This document shows, piece after piece, positions 19,452 to 30,928 of a stretch of DNA of 64,000 bases. Position 1 is the stretch's first letter. Every line of letters starts with the position of its first letter. The notes below the pieces were generated by a model. The model saw nothing but the letters and a program-made list of their open reading frames with translations. It searched no databases and had not been told where the DNA came from. This DNA is from Flammula alnicola (lineage: Eukaryota; Basidiomycota; Agaricomycetes; Agaricales; Strophariaceae), in the NCBI GenBank assembly GCA_015499995.1, contig JADNRV010000134.1, positions 1 to 64,000 on the forward strand, written 5' to 3'. The translations under genes and the position numbers were made by a program.

Positions 19452-20960
19452 GTAATGGCGCCGCGCGCATCAAAACCTCGCTGTGGCAATGCTAGTAGTG
19501 CCCATGAAACATGGCCCCGAGCATGCGCGCCCTCATTTAAATCAACGAAGCTGCCATGTCACGGAACGTGATGCAACGCGTACATGGCACATGAATGGTT
19601 TGTTATATAATTACCTTAATGTAGCCTTTAGTATTGTTAGTGACATTTCAGAAAGGACAGTAGGAAGTGGAAGAATAAGTTGAAAGCGGGAATCTCTCTC
19701 CCCTCTCTGAGCATCTCAACGTAGCCAACACATCTACATTCAAGTGCGACTTGGACGCGCTTTGCACGCGGTGGTATGCTCCAAATCGAGACGCCTCGCA
19801 ACCACCTTACCATATTGGTCAGTGCCTGAATATCCTATATTGCTGATGGACCGACGCAAAAAAAACCAACACTGACATAGTTTTCGGAATCAGCTGTAAT
19901 CTCATGATGCGGTATGTCGCTATCCCATGCATACTTGCCTGAATATTACATGTGCTCATGTTCGCGATATCTTTCTCTCCGATGAACTGAGACCCGGTAG
20001 GCGAATTAGATGTCAACGCGACAGGATCTGCCGTTCTGTACCTGCGGATCCGACAACGTTTTTAGGGCGCATGATACTTCCCAGATGGAGCACGTTTCAA
20101 CTTTGCGTTTGTGTTTCCCTCAATTACTAATGACACTCAGGCACCCCGAACGGCTTCTACGTTCCCGTCCCCGCGCCTAAGTAGTGATTTCTAACACTTA
20201 GAATGGTTTCAAACATTGTGCTAGAGCTTACTTATTTCGTATGTGATGCGTATTCAATACTTCTATGATAACTTGTATCCGGAACGGTGAAGCCTGTATG
20301 AGAGGCACTAGAAGCAAAGGGCATTTAGGCTAATTTTATAATAACTTACTACAAACGAAGTCTAATATACAAGAAGCGGAGGTGTGAAGAGACTAAGGGC
20401 TACAGAGGGAGATCGGATAAATACGATGCAAGGCAAAAGTGAAACTAGTAGATACACAGGTGTCTAGTATGAACGAAAACGGTACGGAGATCTATTTGCT
20501 ACAAAGGTTATGTGAGTTGGAAGAAGATAAATAATACATACGAAACCCTCAGTCAATGTTTCGAGCACTGAATAGAAGAATGGTGGATATGACGCAGGGT
20601 TCAAAAAGGCCGGCCTGGAACGCCTCGCTCGTAATCTCGAGGATAATTTTGTTATTATCCTGCGCTGAGCTGATTCGTGGGAACTGTTCTGGGGGGTTAG
20701 GGCCGTAGCTGTATAACTGGGAAGACGGAGAAGAGTATAAGGATGGGGTCCAGTACAGAAACGATAATCCCACATACATAAATACCACTTGAGCCCCGGG
20801 GAATCCAGGCGTACAGTTTGCCACTGATCAGCATAGATCTATAGCTGCAATCAGGAAGCTAATCAGCGAACAGCCGTTGGATCAAAAAAATCTAACTCAC
20901 GTCTGATCGTCGGAGAGTTTCAGAAAATCCTTCGTGAGCTGACGAGCTAGGACTCCTCTC
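19452..20960. other. No gene seen
   Basis: AT-richer DNA with short ORFs only; nothing recognised on either strand. Confidence 0.55.
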
Positions 20961-21047
20961 ACCTCGACAGCAGGTGGGTCGGTGACTGCGCCTCTGCTGT
21001 ACAACTCCTGCTCTCGCTGGTTCCAGATAAGCCTTGAAGAGAAATCT

Positions 21048-21723
21048 TCATTTTTTCTTGCCACCGGCGACAGGGACAGGGCCACCACCAAGGGGCGGCG
21101 CCACGGGCATACGCACGTCCACCCGCCCACTCGTCGTCAACCCCAGGCCTACCGGCTTCGTCAACGTCAACATCGGCGGCGGCTCCACGTTGTCGAAGCC
21201 GTTGTCATCCTCCCACTCATCGTCTTCCTCGTATCTCTCCTCTCCGCCTCCGCCCTCCTCCGCGTCCTCCTGCTGATTGTTAGAAGAGCCGTCTTCTTCT
21301 GGATGCCCACCTGCACTTCGCTTCTTTCGCAGTTCTTGCGGATTGGCAAACTTGATGGGGCTGACGGGGCGTTGGCCCTCGTCGGGCGCGAAGGTGATGG
21401 GTGACGGTGGTCGCATCCTTGGTACGTCTTTGGAGATACGACGCGGGTGAAAGGGTAAGCCGAAGCATTTCGCGAGGATGCTCTGCTCGAAGTGCTTGAT
21501 TTTCCAAGTGGGGTCGACATGCGTGAGGCACCATTGGTCGTAGGGTACTAGAGTCACGAGTTAAAGTTTAGGACATCCAAATTGACACGGAACTTACTGT
21601 ATCGACAGGCTAGTGGTAATATGTTTCTGTTTCTGTATCTCCATGATGTCGATCCTCCTCGCCAGCAACCTGGCTGGTACACGTTCTGGTAACCGTTCTC
21701 CCGTTTGTATCCACTGTGCTGGG
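21048..21723 (-). CDS. Unrecognised gene, 3' exons, with acidic and proline-rich C-terminus
   Basis: Two exons join in frame. Exon 21,598-21,723 (acceptor ATTAG) is rich in Gly, Tyr and Arg and ends ILPLACRY. A 50-nt intron (GTAAGT to CTCTAG) follows. Exon 21,048-21,547 reads IPYDQWCLTHVDPTWKIKHF, then proline-rich repeats (PPSPITFAPDE, RPVSPIKFANP), then an acidic run (EEDDEWEDD), and ends GGKKK-stop. The upstream exon and start are not identified; they should lie to the right of 21,723. I do not recognise the family. The YDQWCLTHVDPTWK segment is the most protein-like part and a natural query. It could be a truncated copy. Confidence 0.45.
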
Positions 21724-22290
21724 CTAATCAAGAGAAAGTAAGTTGTATGGATCACAAATCAAGAACAAAGCGTTTCTGACCGACAGCTTTACGTTAAAAA
21801 GAGAAACGTTGTCTATGGATAATCCGACTAATGATACAGATTTACTTGATAATGTCGATTGTGCTGTCGTTGATATTGCGTTGGTAATAGATATTGCCGA
21901 AGATGGAGAAGATTGAGATGCAAGAGGAGACGCAAAAGCCTCAAGGGAAGGCGAACCGATGGTATGAAATGTATGGAAGGATGTCAAAGAAAGTATGTGC
22001 AAGGTCAGAGGGTAGTCGTACTCTGAAGATTCCGAAGTTAGCTGGATGGGAAGAGAAGGCGAACAAATACAGGATACTCGCAATTACAACAAAGAGCTTT
22101 GGGAATCAAGGTCGAAGCAAGGCCAGATAGCAAAAGCAGCTTGACGACTTGATGCTTCCGGAGAGAATATAACACATGTAGATCGTGGTTCATGTTCACG
22201 TTCGTCTTCATCCGCAGATTCCATTCTATATAACGAAAGTTATCAGAACTTTAAGTAGTAACGCATGGGTGAAATACGCACAAGATACCA
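21724..22290. other. No gene seen
   Basis: A serine-rich minus-strand ORF (21,724-22,083) may contain an upstream exon of the 21,048-21,723 gene, but no splice join is convincing. Confidence 0.4.
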
Positions 22291-22300
22291 AGAACCGGCC

Positions 22301-22507
22301 TCATTTCCGCAAATGGATCCTTACCGCCCTGTGGGACCGACCGGGAACTTTGACAGGCAATACCGCCGCATGGACGATACGAACGCCCTCACTTCCATCT
22401 CGTCGATCCCCCACCATCAACGCCCACTCCGCTGAATCGAAATTGAGGTTAAACACCTCTGAGATCGCGCTCAGATCAGCGCAATCCCACAGTTGGAGTC
22501 CAGCTGC
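22301..22507 (-). pseudogene. Exon fragment resembling a BCAS3/Atg18-type WD protein
   Basis: After an acceptor-like CCTACGCAG the minus strand reads GLQLWDCADLSAISEVFNL, then a stretch containing VRIVHAAVLP, to a stop at 22,301. The GxQxWD pattern followed by a VVHAAxLP-like strand resembles the first blades of BCAS3-family WD-repeat proteins. No further exon of such a gene was found on either side, so I take it as an isolated, truncated copy. The family call is from memory of motifs and needs a search. Confidence 0.4.
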
Positions 22508-22509
22508 GT

Positions 22510-23539
22510 AGGCAAGTACAAGGACACGTCTTCATGATATCACGCACGTGAATTAGCAACTGAACGAGATCTCAAAGGCAGAAAGACCTACCGCTCATTT
22601 AAAGCATCCCATCTTACCCAAGTAATGGTGTCTGCTTGGGCTGGTAATTCACGAGGCCGAGATCCGCCAGACGCTCCTCAGATAAGTCGCTGTTCTGCCA
22701 GCTTTCGCACTTCGCTGGACATGGCTGTGCGTAGTGCCCACCGAACCGGCAGCAGCACCTCAACGCATAGCTGGTGGGTGCAGAAAGTCAGCTAGGTCAG
22801 GGTGGGAGGGGCAGATTGGGTGGATGATGACAGTGGTGCTGGGTGCCGGTTTCGGTGCCTGCTCGTCGTTGACGTTGACGACGTTGGCGTTGGTGCTGGT
22901 GCGAAAGCGGCGGGTGTCGAGGATGCTTCCGTTGGCGGTGCATGATCCTCCTCGGATAGCCCGGGCCCTCAAACGGTGTTTATTCGGATCACGTGGTCGT
23001 CGTCACGCGTTACAGGGCTTAAGTTATCGTGCATGAGCCTGCATGGGCCTCTTAAAACATGCATAACCAACGCCGTATCCAACGTTCATGACAAGCATTT
23101 TTCAGAGGACCATCACGGTGCAGTGCACAGGCCACGGGCCTAAATCAAATCCAGGCTGGTTATTCACACGCGCTGTTGGCGCCGCTTGCGGTTCTTTTCT
23201 CCCCATATCTTCCTTTCTAACCTGAAAAGCTCCTCTAGAAACATCACTTGGCTCAAGAAAACCGATATCCGACGGAACGGGGACATATTTACGATCAAAG
23301 AGGCCTTGCACCAGCAAAATCTGATCCAGAGCGGACATTTGAGTCTGAGCCCGGAATCTTGAATCAGAGTGAGCTTTTTCCTACTCCCTCCCGACCCAGG
23401 TTCTTCACTTTCACTTTCACCGTCGCTTTGCCCTGGCTCGTACTGATATGTTCTCTTCAATGTCGCCAGTAACGTCATACAGCGCCCGTGCCACGTATCG
23501 ACCGTTGTCGTCGTGTGGAAGTTTTGCTGAGCAACAAGG
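22510..23539. other. No gene seen; presumed promoter side of the 23,540 gene
   Basis: ORFs here are overlapping and on both strands. The last few hundred bases should contain the promoter and 5' UTR of the Zn2Cys6 gene, but no element can be pinpointed. Confidence 0.45.
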
Positions 23540-24854
23540 ATGAGCGAACAAGCAAAGCCGACGCCTCCAACGCAGGAGCACCCATACCCGCCTCCGGCCA
23601 TCGTCCAGTACCTGCACCAGGCATTCAATGGCGCGCCGTACCCACCTCCGGGGCCACCTGGTAGCTACATGCCGCCATTTTTCGCGTATCCACCTCCGCC
23701 CGACGGTAGTCATCCAGAAGATACACAGAACGGGGTTCCTGGCCCACTCATCTTTGGTCTGCCTCCTGGAGTCATGTACGTCTGCCCTCCCCAACCTCAA
23801 GCGCAATGTGAGTTGAATGACATATGATCTTTCTATCGCCGCTGACTTCTCACGTAGCCTTAGGTGCTCCGCCAGCGAACCCTGCCCCCGCTGCTTTGTC
23901 GCGTCCAAAGCGAAAACAGGTCAACATAGCTGTGAGTTTGATTGTACGGTTTTTTCTTTGATAAATCTCAATTTTTTTTCGGTGATAGTGTACCAATTGC
24001 GCTGGTGTTTGCAAGCGATGTGACGAGAATCGACCTTGCGAGAGATGCATTAAATATGGCGTTGCGGACACCTGCATCGACGGTCAGAGAAAGGAGAGGA
24101 AGAAAGGCACCAAACGTGGTCCGTACAAGCGCAAGAGCAAGGGCGAATCGGATGGCAACAGTTTCAATGGTATTTCTATTTTATCTTCTCCCTCATGACA
24201 CATATTCAACTTTGCTTAGGTGAATGGACTCCAGGTTCGCAAACGCCCTCGACATCTACAACAGCGGCCACCATACGCGCAGTAGCTCAGTACACCCTGG
24301 AGGGGTTCTACCCTACTTATTACCCTCCACCTGGAGCTTTCATGCCCCACCCCCACGAAGGACAACCTGGACCAGACGGCTCTCCACCTCATGCCAATGG
24401 CCAACCCATCATGCCATATTACATTCACCCTGGTTCATACCCACCATTTCCACACTATTTTCCTATGTATCCTCAAGCCAGCCCTCTGCCGCCTGGTGCT
24501 CCACAACAATCGTCTCCTCAACCCCCACAGCAGCCAGCCGCCGCCCAGCCCCCAGAGCAGCCTCAGACTCAGCCACAGCCACAGACGATCAACCCTGCTG
24601 ATGCTGCGAAGAAAGCAGAGGAATCTCCACCGTCGACGGAGAGAAATGGCGTCGAGGGCATGGGCACAGGCAAGAAGCGACCGAGGACAATGAAGAATGG
24701 AGAGCTGAAGGCAAAGAAGGCCAAGGTGGTGGTGGCGCCTACCACTCTTGCCACTGCTGCTGCTGCGGTGCGCGAGAAGGGCAAAGAGGATGAGGCAGCG
24801 ATTGCCGAGCAGCCAGTCGTCAACGGCGAGGGTGAGTTGGACAAGGGCACCTGA
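23540..24854 (+). CDS. Zn(II)2Cys6 transcription regulator (complete, 4 exons)
   Basis: Exons 23,540-23,807, 23,858-23,931, 23,989-24,169 and 24,220-24,854 join in frame to 385 residues. Donors are GTGAGT, GTGAGT and GTATTT. The first acceptor has two in-frame choices 6 nt apart (CACGTAG and CCTTAG), changing two residues. Residues from about 115 carry CTNCAGVCKRCDENRPCERC plus a last Cys after eight residues, i.e. CX2CX6CX5CX2CX8C, the fungal zinc cluster. A strongly basic stretch (QRKERKKGTKRGPYKRK) follows directly. The flanks are low complexity: proline/tyrosine-rich before and after the zinc cluster, then Gln/Pro/Ala and lysine-rich with a nuclear-signal-like KKRPR. The zinc cluster is internal, not at the N-terminus, as in one group of basidiomycete regulators. 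Expected to be a nuclear DNA-binding protein; target genes cannot be inferred. Confidence 0.85.
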
Positions 24855-25330
24855 GCAATTTCCGACGGTGATTCCCCACCTCCTGTTCCTCCGTTTATTA
24901 AGTAATATCTAATTCGCTATAGTATTATAGCAGTAACTTTCTGTAGTGGAATATATAATTTTGATTCCTCGTACAAGAATGAAACTACTCAATTCACTGA
25001 TAGTATGTGTCTATGTAACGCTAATCGTGTTGCGCTCATGCCAAATCATTTGACTTGTGTGTCAAAGCTTCAGATAATTCTCGATAACTGTTTGCGTATA
25101 TTGTTGACCTCTCATTGCCACGCAGAACGGACGACTAAGATGTTCGTCGTAAATCTTCTCCCACAGGGATTTCTCGAATATATCGTATGAACTGGAGCCG
25201 TTTTCACCCGGCCCGTAGGCCACAGGCGAGAATTGCCTGTGTCCATTAGGATAAGCATAGCAGTAGTCTGCGTCCGACGCCACTTCGACACCATCCAACC
25301 ACCCCGACGCCCTGCAGGACCAGATCCAGT
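24855..25330. other. 3' flank of the regulator gene; no further gene supported
   Basis: AT-rich 3' UTR-like DNA follows the stop. A 78-codon minus-strand ORF (25,062-25,298) has no recognised domain and I do not call it. Confidence 0.4.
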
Positions 25331-25332
25331 GT

Positions 25333-26225
25333 CAATGGTTTACTCTGGTTCTAAAGGACGATTATCTCGTCTCCTGGTACAACCTCGCAGCTTACAAGCT
25401 CGTTGAGCTCCATTCCTCGCCGCCGTCTGTCTCATTCGCCATCTCTGCTTCGCTTGGGCAACTTCTCTTGCATGGCACCATCAACGCCGACGCCAACATC
25501 CTCAATCAAGGAAACAATCCATCGCAAGCGAAGAGCGGCATCATCAACACGTCCGCGAGCGCCACCTCTGCTCTCAGCAACGCCCTCACGCTCTCGCTGA
25601 GCGCAAACCAGTGCTGCAGACGTCCAACATGACTTGGACCCCGCTCTGCTTCACGGCCTTGCCGCGCCACGATCCAGCGGCGTACGTCCAGCGGTACTGG
25701 GAGCGCTGGGTGCGCACCCTCCGCGTGGTGTTGCGCTCCTCCGCCTCTGGGGTGGGCACGGACCCGACACCTGGCCCTGGCGGGCGGGGCAGGAAGGCGG
25801 GTGGGTGGGCGAGAGTGAGAGACGTTCTGGGAGGGAGAGGGCTCCACCTGGAAGAGAGAGGACGAAGACGAAGTTGAAGTGGAGAGAGAGATGGGCTGTT
25901 ATTCGAGATGGAGTAATTTCTTTGTTCAAGGAGCGAGACGTGAGTTTTTTTCCTCTCTTTTTTCGATATTTTTCGCATTCTGTTATTTTTATTTTTATTA
26001 ATAATTCCTCGTTTTTTCGTGATATATTTGTCGAGGACCAGTCTATTTATCTCTTCATCCTTTGCCGTCTTTTCCTCGTTGTTTCTTTCACTGTTTCTTC
26101 TGTACTCGTTGTATCGCATTTTCGTTTGATTTTCAGGTCTTTCTCTTACCTGTATCCCCTTGAATGCATTACTGATCGTACCGCCTCCTTCTTCAAGACC
26201 CAATACCGACCCACCGCCTCCCACT
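25333..26225 (+). pseudogene. Fragment of a PH-domain protein (CAF120/Skg3-like), frame-broken
   Basis: One frame reads WFTLVLKDDYLVSWYNLAAY and KLVELHSSPPSVSF, then shifts near 25,600 to a second frame with WTPLCFTALPRHDPAAYVQR and WVRTLRVVLRSSAS. It ends KWRERWAVIRDGVISLFKER, which looks like the first strands of a PH domain. A T-rich intron of about 195 nt (GTGAGT near 25,940 to TTTCAG near 26,136) follows, then a short Ser/Pro-rich stretch. No start, no complete PH domain and a required frame change between the first two parts point to a truncated, decaying copy. The CAF120/Skg3 assignment is tentative. Confidence 0.45.
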
Positions 26226-26239
26226 CTGTGCCTTGATCA

Positions 26240-26866
26240 ACCTGCGAGGTGCTGAACATCTTGCTCAATCCGTCCATTGGAAATCGTCACACACGGGCTC
26301 GACGTCAGGCCGAACGCGAGGCAAAGGGTCTTCACGGAACGCGATGGGTTCATAAATAAATAAAAAGATAACACGTGGCGGGTATCTCGAGGAGAGGAGA
26401 AACCTTCGACGAATGCCGACTCACTTCCACCTGAAGATCTCATATCTAGATGCTTTCTAAATAATGCCCTTTCAATTGTCGCATATCTTGTTTCATGTAT
26501 TTCTAGTCTTGATGTCTTTCGACGGCGTATATGATGATTTCAATGTAATTCAATCTACTGTAAGTTTCCTGCAATTTTAAAGACGAGAATACACTATATA
26601 CAAGTGACCTAGAACAACACTGCCCATGGCCTAGATCACTGAGAGCAACTACAAAGCAACTACAAAGCGACAAACTAACTGTACTGTATCATCCCAGAGA
26701 TTATTCACTACCAAGACACTGAGGATGTCGACAACAAATCCTCTTCCGAATAATAAGGGACCCAGGTAAAAGACATATCAACAACGGCGGGGTCAGAATT
26801 ATGTAGATAGAAGGATAGGTAGAAGGTTGGAAGAGGTAAAATCCATAGTCAGGCACTGGGGCAGAG
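26240..26866. other. No gene seen
   Basis: AT-rich intergenic DNA, probably 3' flank of the minus-strand regulator gene starting at 26,867. Confidence 0.5.
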
Positions 26867-28244
26867 TCATACAGGCGGAGTAGAAACAGTCGGATTACTG
26901 GCCGCTGCACTGTCCGAGACTAGAAGACTTGCCCCCGGCTCTTTGTCAACGCCGTCAGAAGGGTCGGAGACTTTCTTCTTCCTCATGCCTCGTCGACTTT
27001 TCGATGGAAATTCGCAACGAAGCGAGCGTCTTTGGCATTGACTAACAAAATTCACCAAAAAAAATGTCAATGACCAGAATTTTCCCAATGGATAGATGCA
27101 ATGATATACTCACTTGCAGGTTTTATCCGTGCTGCCGGGCAAAGGCGGACCACAAGCAATTTTGCGGCCGCGACAGAATAAACACGCCAGGGGTGGCTTC
27201 TTCTCGAGTTGGCGTTTGCTGGGAAGTGGGCTCAGTCGCGTCGTGCTGGAATGGGAATCTACCCATGACATCCCGCGGATAGTAACTTTGTCTGAATGCG
27301 AAGGAAGATGGGATAGCGAGCGAGCGTGTCGGTGGTTGTAGTCGTGCTGACGGGCGCGGCCTGGGCGCGAGGGAGAGGCCCTATTCGGGTCAGTGTCCGA
27401 GGGTAGAGAATGGTGCTTGGTACCATGTAATTGACGCGGAGATGGCATGTTTGTGGGACGATGCAATGGGTGATGGGTTTCGTGGCTTGGTCCGGCAACG
27501 CGAGCAACAATACTCCCTGGGAACTCGTCGATTTCACTCCTGGGAGAACCTGCGAGATCTGATGGTGTATCTGGAGGAGGAGAAAAAAGGCCATTGGGAG
27601 AATATACGTCCACAGGAGACTCGACCAGATTATGAGAGCTCGGGGATGAACGAATTCGATGCAGGTCCAGGTGTGCATGCTGGGTATGTGGGTGACCATG
27701 GTGAGTTCCGCGATGAGCCTCTAATTGCTCGCGAGGGATCAGCTGTCCTGGAATATAGCATGCGTATTCGAGGGGTGGGGTTGAAATGGGTAGGATACCC
27801 GAGTTATGAGGTTCGGGATAGGATGTACGACCAGCCTACAACATGAACGTGAGATAAGATGGCTGCAGGGTGTAGAAAAGTTGGGTCAGAGCTTACTGGG
27901 GTAGAATACTGGCGGCTAGTGGCCTTTGGTTGATTTGTCGTAGGTACGTTGTGGTTGTCGGGCATATAACACGAACTTGGTTGTTGAACGGGGGATAGAA
28001 CATCGTAATCACAATGTAATGAATTGGCTGGGTGGGGTATATATGGACTGGCTACATGGTGAGGGGAAAGGATCAGATATTCTCCTCCTCCTAGCGCAAG
28101 ATAGCCGCAATCGCTCGCAGCATCATTGGCATATGACTCGGACAGCGCTTCCACCTGGAAATCGTACTTTGCTTGAGGGAAATGGGCGAAGAAGAGGGCG
28201 TCCATGTCGCGGACGGTCTCTTGAAATCCAGAAAGTGAAGACAT
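26867..28244 (-). CDS. Zn(II)2Cys6 transcription regulator (complete, 3 exons)
   Basis: Exons 28,244-27,897, 27,835-27,114 and 27,041-26,867 join in frame to 414 residues. Introns of 61 and 72 nt have GTAAGC and GTGAGT donors. The C-terminal part carries CLFCRGRKIAC, GPPLPGSTDKTC, then NQCQRRSLRC, i.e. CX2CX6CX12CX2CX6C, with the second intron inside the zinc cluster. Basic SKSRRGMRKKK follows. The long N-terminal region is rich in His, Pro and Ser and probably disordered. Start chosen at ATG 28,244 (MSSLSGFQETVRDMDALFF); an in-frame ATG at 28,304 is also open. A C-terminal zinc cluster is characteristic of a basidiomycete group of these regulators. Expected to be nuclear; targets unknown. 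Confidence 0.85.
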
Positions 28245-28439
28245 GACTATGATGAGAAAAGGAAGAGGGGCATCGTTGAGTCGGACGGACAACCCTGACA
28301 GCAAAGTGGATGTCAGTGAAAAACGTTTTCAATCCTTTCCATATTCGAATACTTGCGGTCTCAGTGCGGCCTCTCAAGATTATCTAATCAATGAAATCAG
28401 AATCCACGTTGTATTGGCGTGTATCGATATTAATGATGT

Positions 28440-28600
28440 GCCGGCTCAGCTCGGCCTGAAAGCCGCGGCTTAGGCTTTTTCTAGGCCTCGGCCTCCCAAA
28501 ACTGAAGCCTGAGCCGTGCTGGTAGGCTTGGGCCGGCTTGGGCTCGGCCTCGGCTCAGGCCGCGGCCTGTGGGAAAGTGGTCATGTGATGGTTGACCAAT
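28440..28600. repeat. GGCCT/CGGCTCAGGC low-complexity block
   Basis: Many overlapping GGCCTCGGC, CGGCTTGGGC and CTCAGGCCGCGGCC words. A similar block with the inverted word GCCTGAGGCCGCGGCC occurs at 51,985-52,050. It may be the end of a dispersed repeat; the block itself has no gene. Confidence 0.55.
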
Positions 28601-28985
28601 TAGTCGAGCGTCGAGCGTCGACTGTTGTCCACAGCTTCCACGGAACCACCACGGTCCCATCTCCTCGTCCTCTCGTGCTTCCGCCGTCGCGTCACTTGGC
28701 GACCGGAACCACCTACTCTCCCGCCCCCTCCTAAACTAACATTCATATGTCAACCTGTGTGCCCCTCCCCTCTGAGAGGGATGCGGAGCCGGGTTTACCT
28801 CGCCAAGTCGCCTTCAACAACGCCACCTCTCCGCTTACCAACGTCGGCACTTGGCGAACGACGTTGATACGACAACGAAAGCACTCACGAATTGAGATCT
28901 CAGAGCGCACGGAGAGAAGGCCGGAGGAGGGTTGTACATGACGAGCGGTCCCTGACACCAAAGGGAGACCCTAGAAGGTACGTCT

Positions 28986-29007
28986 AAAGACGGATCGATC
29001 CGTCTTT
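28986..29007. other. Perfect 22-bp palindrome
   Basis: AAAGACGGATC followed by GATCCGTCTTT. It lies about 35 bp before the first recognisable exon of the truncated HECT ligase copy. Confidence 0.9.
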
Positions 29008-29040
29008 CAATGCACCCCACCACTCACCCCACTACGCACA

Positions 29041-30296
29041 GGCTAATCCTCATGCCTATCCCACCGAATGTAAGTCATCTAGATATCGTTCGTCTTCTGA
29101 GTACTGACGACGTTTACCCTATTCTTGAAGCCCATAGCTTGAACTGGTATCGCTTCATCGGTCGGATCTTGGGAAAGGCTATGTACGAGGGCATTCTGGT
29201 CGACGTTGCATTTGCCGGATTCTTCCTGGCTAAAGTAAGTGGCTATGGAAGCTCTTATACGCTCTTCCTGTTCTAATATTACCCATTCTAGTGGTTGGGC
29301 AGACAGAGCTTCTTTGACGACCTCTCTTCGTTGGATCCCGACTTGTATAACGGTCTCATTTTCTTGAAGCATTACAATGGAAACACGGAGGATTTGTCCT
29401 TGAATTTCACCGTGGCTGTCGAAGGTAACCTTTCTTCTTCCTGGTCTGCTTCTGTATTGGCTCATCGGTCATCCTGCATTGGCAGAATTTGGCGTCACCA
29501 AAAGCATCGACCTCATCCCCGACGGCAGCAACGTGCCCGTCACGAAGGAGAATCGCCTGACTTACATCTACCTCGTTTCGCATTATCGACTCAGCAAGCA
29601 GATCAAGCAACAGAGCGACGCATTCTTTGAAGGATTGTCGGAGATGATCGATCAGAAGTGGTTGAGGTATGTCTTTTCACGACGCTTAATTGTACGAATT
29701 TAGAGCTCAACGTTGGTTCTTTCTAGGATGTTCAATCAACAGGAGGTTCAAATCCTCATTGGTGGCGTCAATTCGCCTATCGACCTCGATGATCTTCGCG
29801 GCCATACCAATTACGGAGGTCTTTATGACGACCACCATCCAGTTATTGTGGCGTTCTGGAATGTACGCCCTCTTATCTCCGGATCTCTACTGACATGTTT
29901 ACTGAAGGCCCTTGTTCAGGTCGTCAATTCGCTCGATGAAGAACGGCGCCGAGCCTTGCTGCGCTTCGTGACCAGCTGCAGCCGACCACCTCTTCTGTGC
30001 GTAGTTCTGTTCGTTATATCTTACCTTATTTGCTGGCATCCTTCTCTCCATTCTTAGTGGATTCAAGGAACTCGTGCCGAACTTTTCAATACGCGACGCG
30101 GGTGAAGATCAGTACCGACTTCCCACTTCGAGTACTTGCGTCAACCTTCTCAAAGTGAGCTTCACATTTGTCTCTCGTACCTGTCATTTTTCGCTCATCA
30201 CACGGTAATTAGCTTCCGAGATACACCAACGAAAGGACGCTGCGCGAAAAGCTTATCCAGGCTATCAATTCTGGCGTTGGCTTCGATTTGTCGTAA
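29041..30296 (+). pseudogene. HECT E3 ubiquitin ligase, C-terminal fragment (Hul5/UBE3C type)
   Basis: Eight exons join in frame without a stop: about 29,041-29,069, 29,131-29,234, 29,292-29,424, 29,486-29,666, 29,727-29,862, 29,920-29,996, 30,058-30,154 and 30,213-30,296. Together they encode most of a HECT domain: NWYRFIGRILGKAMYEGILV, WLGRQSFFDDLSSLDPDLYN, MFNQQEVQILIGG, TSCSRPPLLGFKELVPNFSI and the catalytic loop LPTSSTCVNLLKLPRY, with the active cysteine codon at 30,137-30,139. It ends at the usual family C-terminus. The pattern matches Hul5/UBE3C, which acts with the proteasome on difficult substrates. The full protein is about 1,000 residues; everything before the HECT N-lobe is missing and upstream sequence is unrelated. 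Splice sites are kept, so it is a DNA-level 5'-truncated copy. It could still be read if a new promoter or exon lies upstream. Confidence 0.75.
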
Positions 30297-30928
30297 CTCG
30301 GTAATCAGGACTTCTGAAATACAATAGTTACTTTTTCTTAGTCTTAGAATCGCTTTCTCTTCGTCGTCCCTTTTTTGTTAACAGCGACCTGTATAGTTAG
30401 ATCCACCATGTTTTGAGAGTAGGCTGTCCAACTTAATTGTTGTTAATTGTACCGCAAAAGTTTTCCATTCAAGTGCCTCGTCGAGCACTCAAACCAAATT
30501 TTGAGAGCACATGAAATCGTTGGCACTGACTTGAGTTCAAACGCAGTTTCAATCGCCAGTCATAAATTACGTCCGTTGGAGCAGTCCAATCTGTCCTAAG
30601 GTTAGGAAGCTCGGGATCGGATACGCGTTGAGCACACCGTGCGGTATAGCGTCGCAGGCACAAGTGCGGAATGGATTGCAGGATGAGACGCGCTGGCACA
30701 CAAAGACCGATATCTAATGATTAATCTAATCTACATGAGCCTCCGCCAGTCCTCTATGCCTCACTACTACAGCGGGTTTCCGCCGCTCAGTTACACTTGC
30801 GTGACACAGCCCATCGACTTAGAATATTAATGACATCATCATGAGACGCTTTTACAAAGCAGCGATGGCGTGGGAACCCGATAGCACAGGCCGACGTTGA
30901 AGACAACGTTTACCTTGCCTTCGCCACT
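30297..30928. other. No gene seen
   Basis: Intergenic between the HECT fragment and the HNH gene; the right part presumably holds the HNH gene promoter. Confidence 0.5.

Noticed and set aside
25634..26236. 200-codon ORF
   Set aside because: The second half is the translation of a T-rich intron; only the exon pieces of the PH-protein fragment are supported.
27442..27846. 134-codon + strand ORF
   Set aside because: Antisense shadow of the second exon of the minus-strand zinc-cluster gene.
29740..29760. tRNA T-arm-like GGTTCAAATCC
   Set aside because: It lies in a HECT exon, and no A box, acceptor stem or anticodon arm surrounds it.
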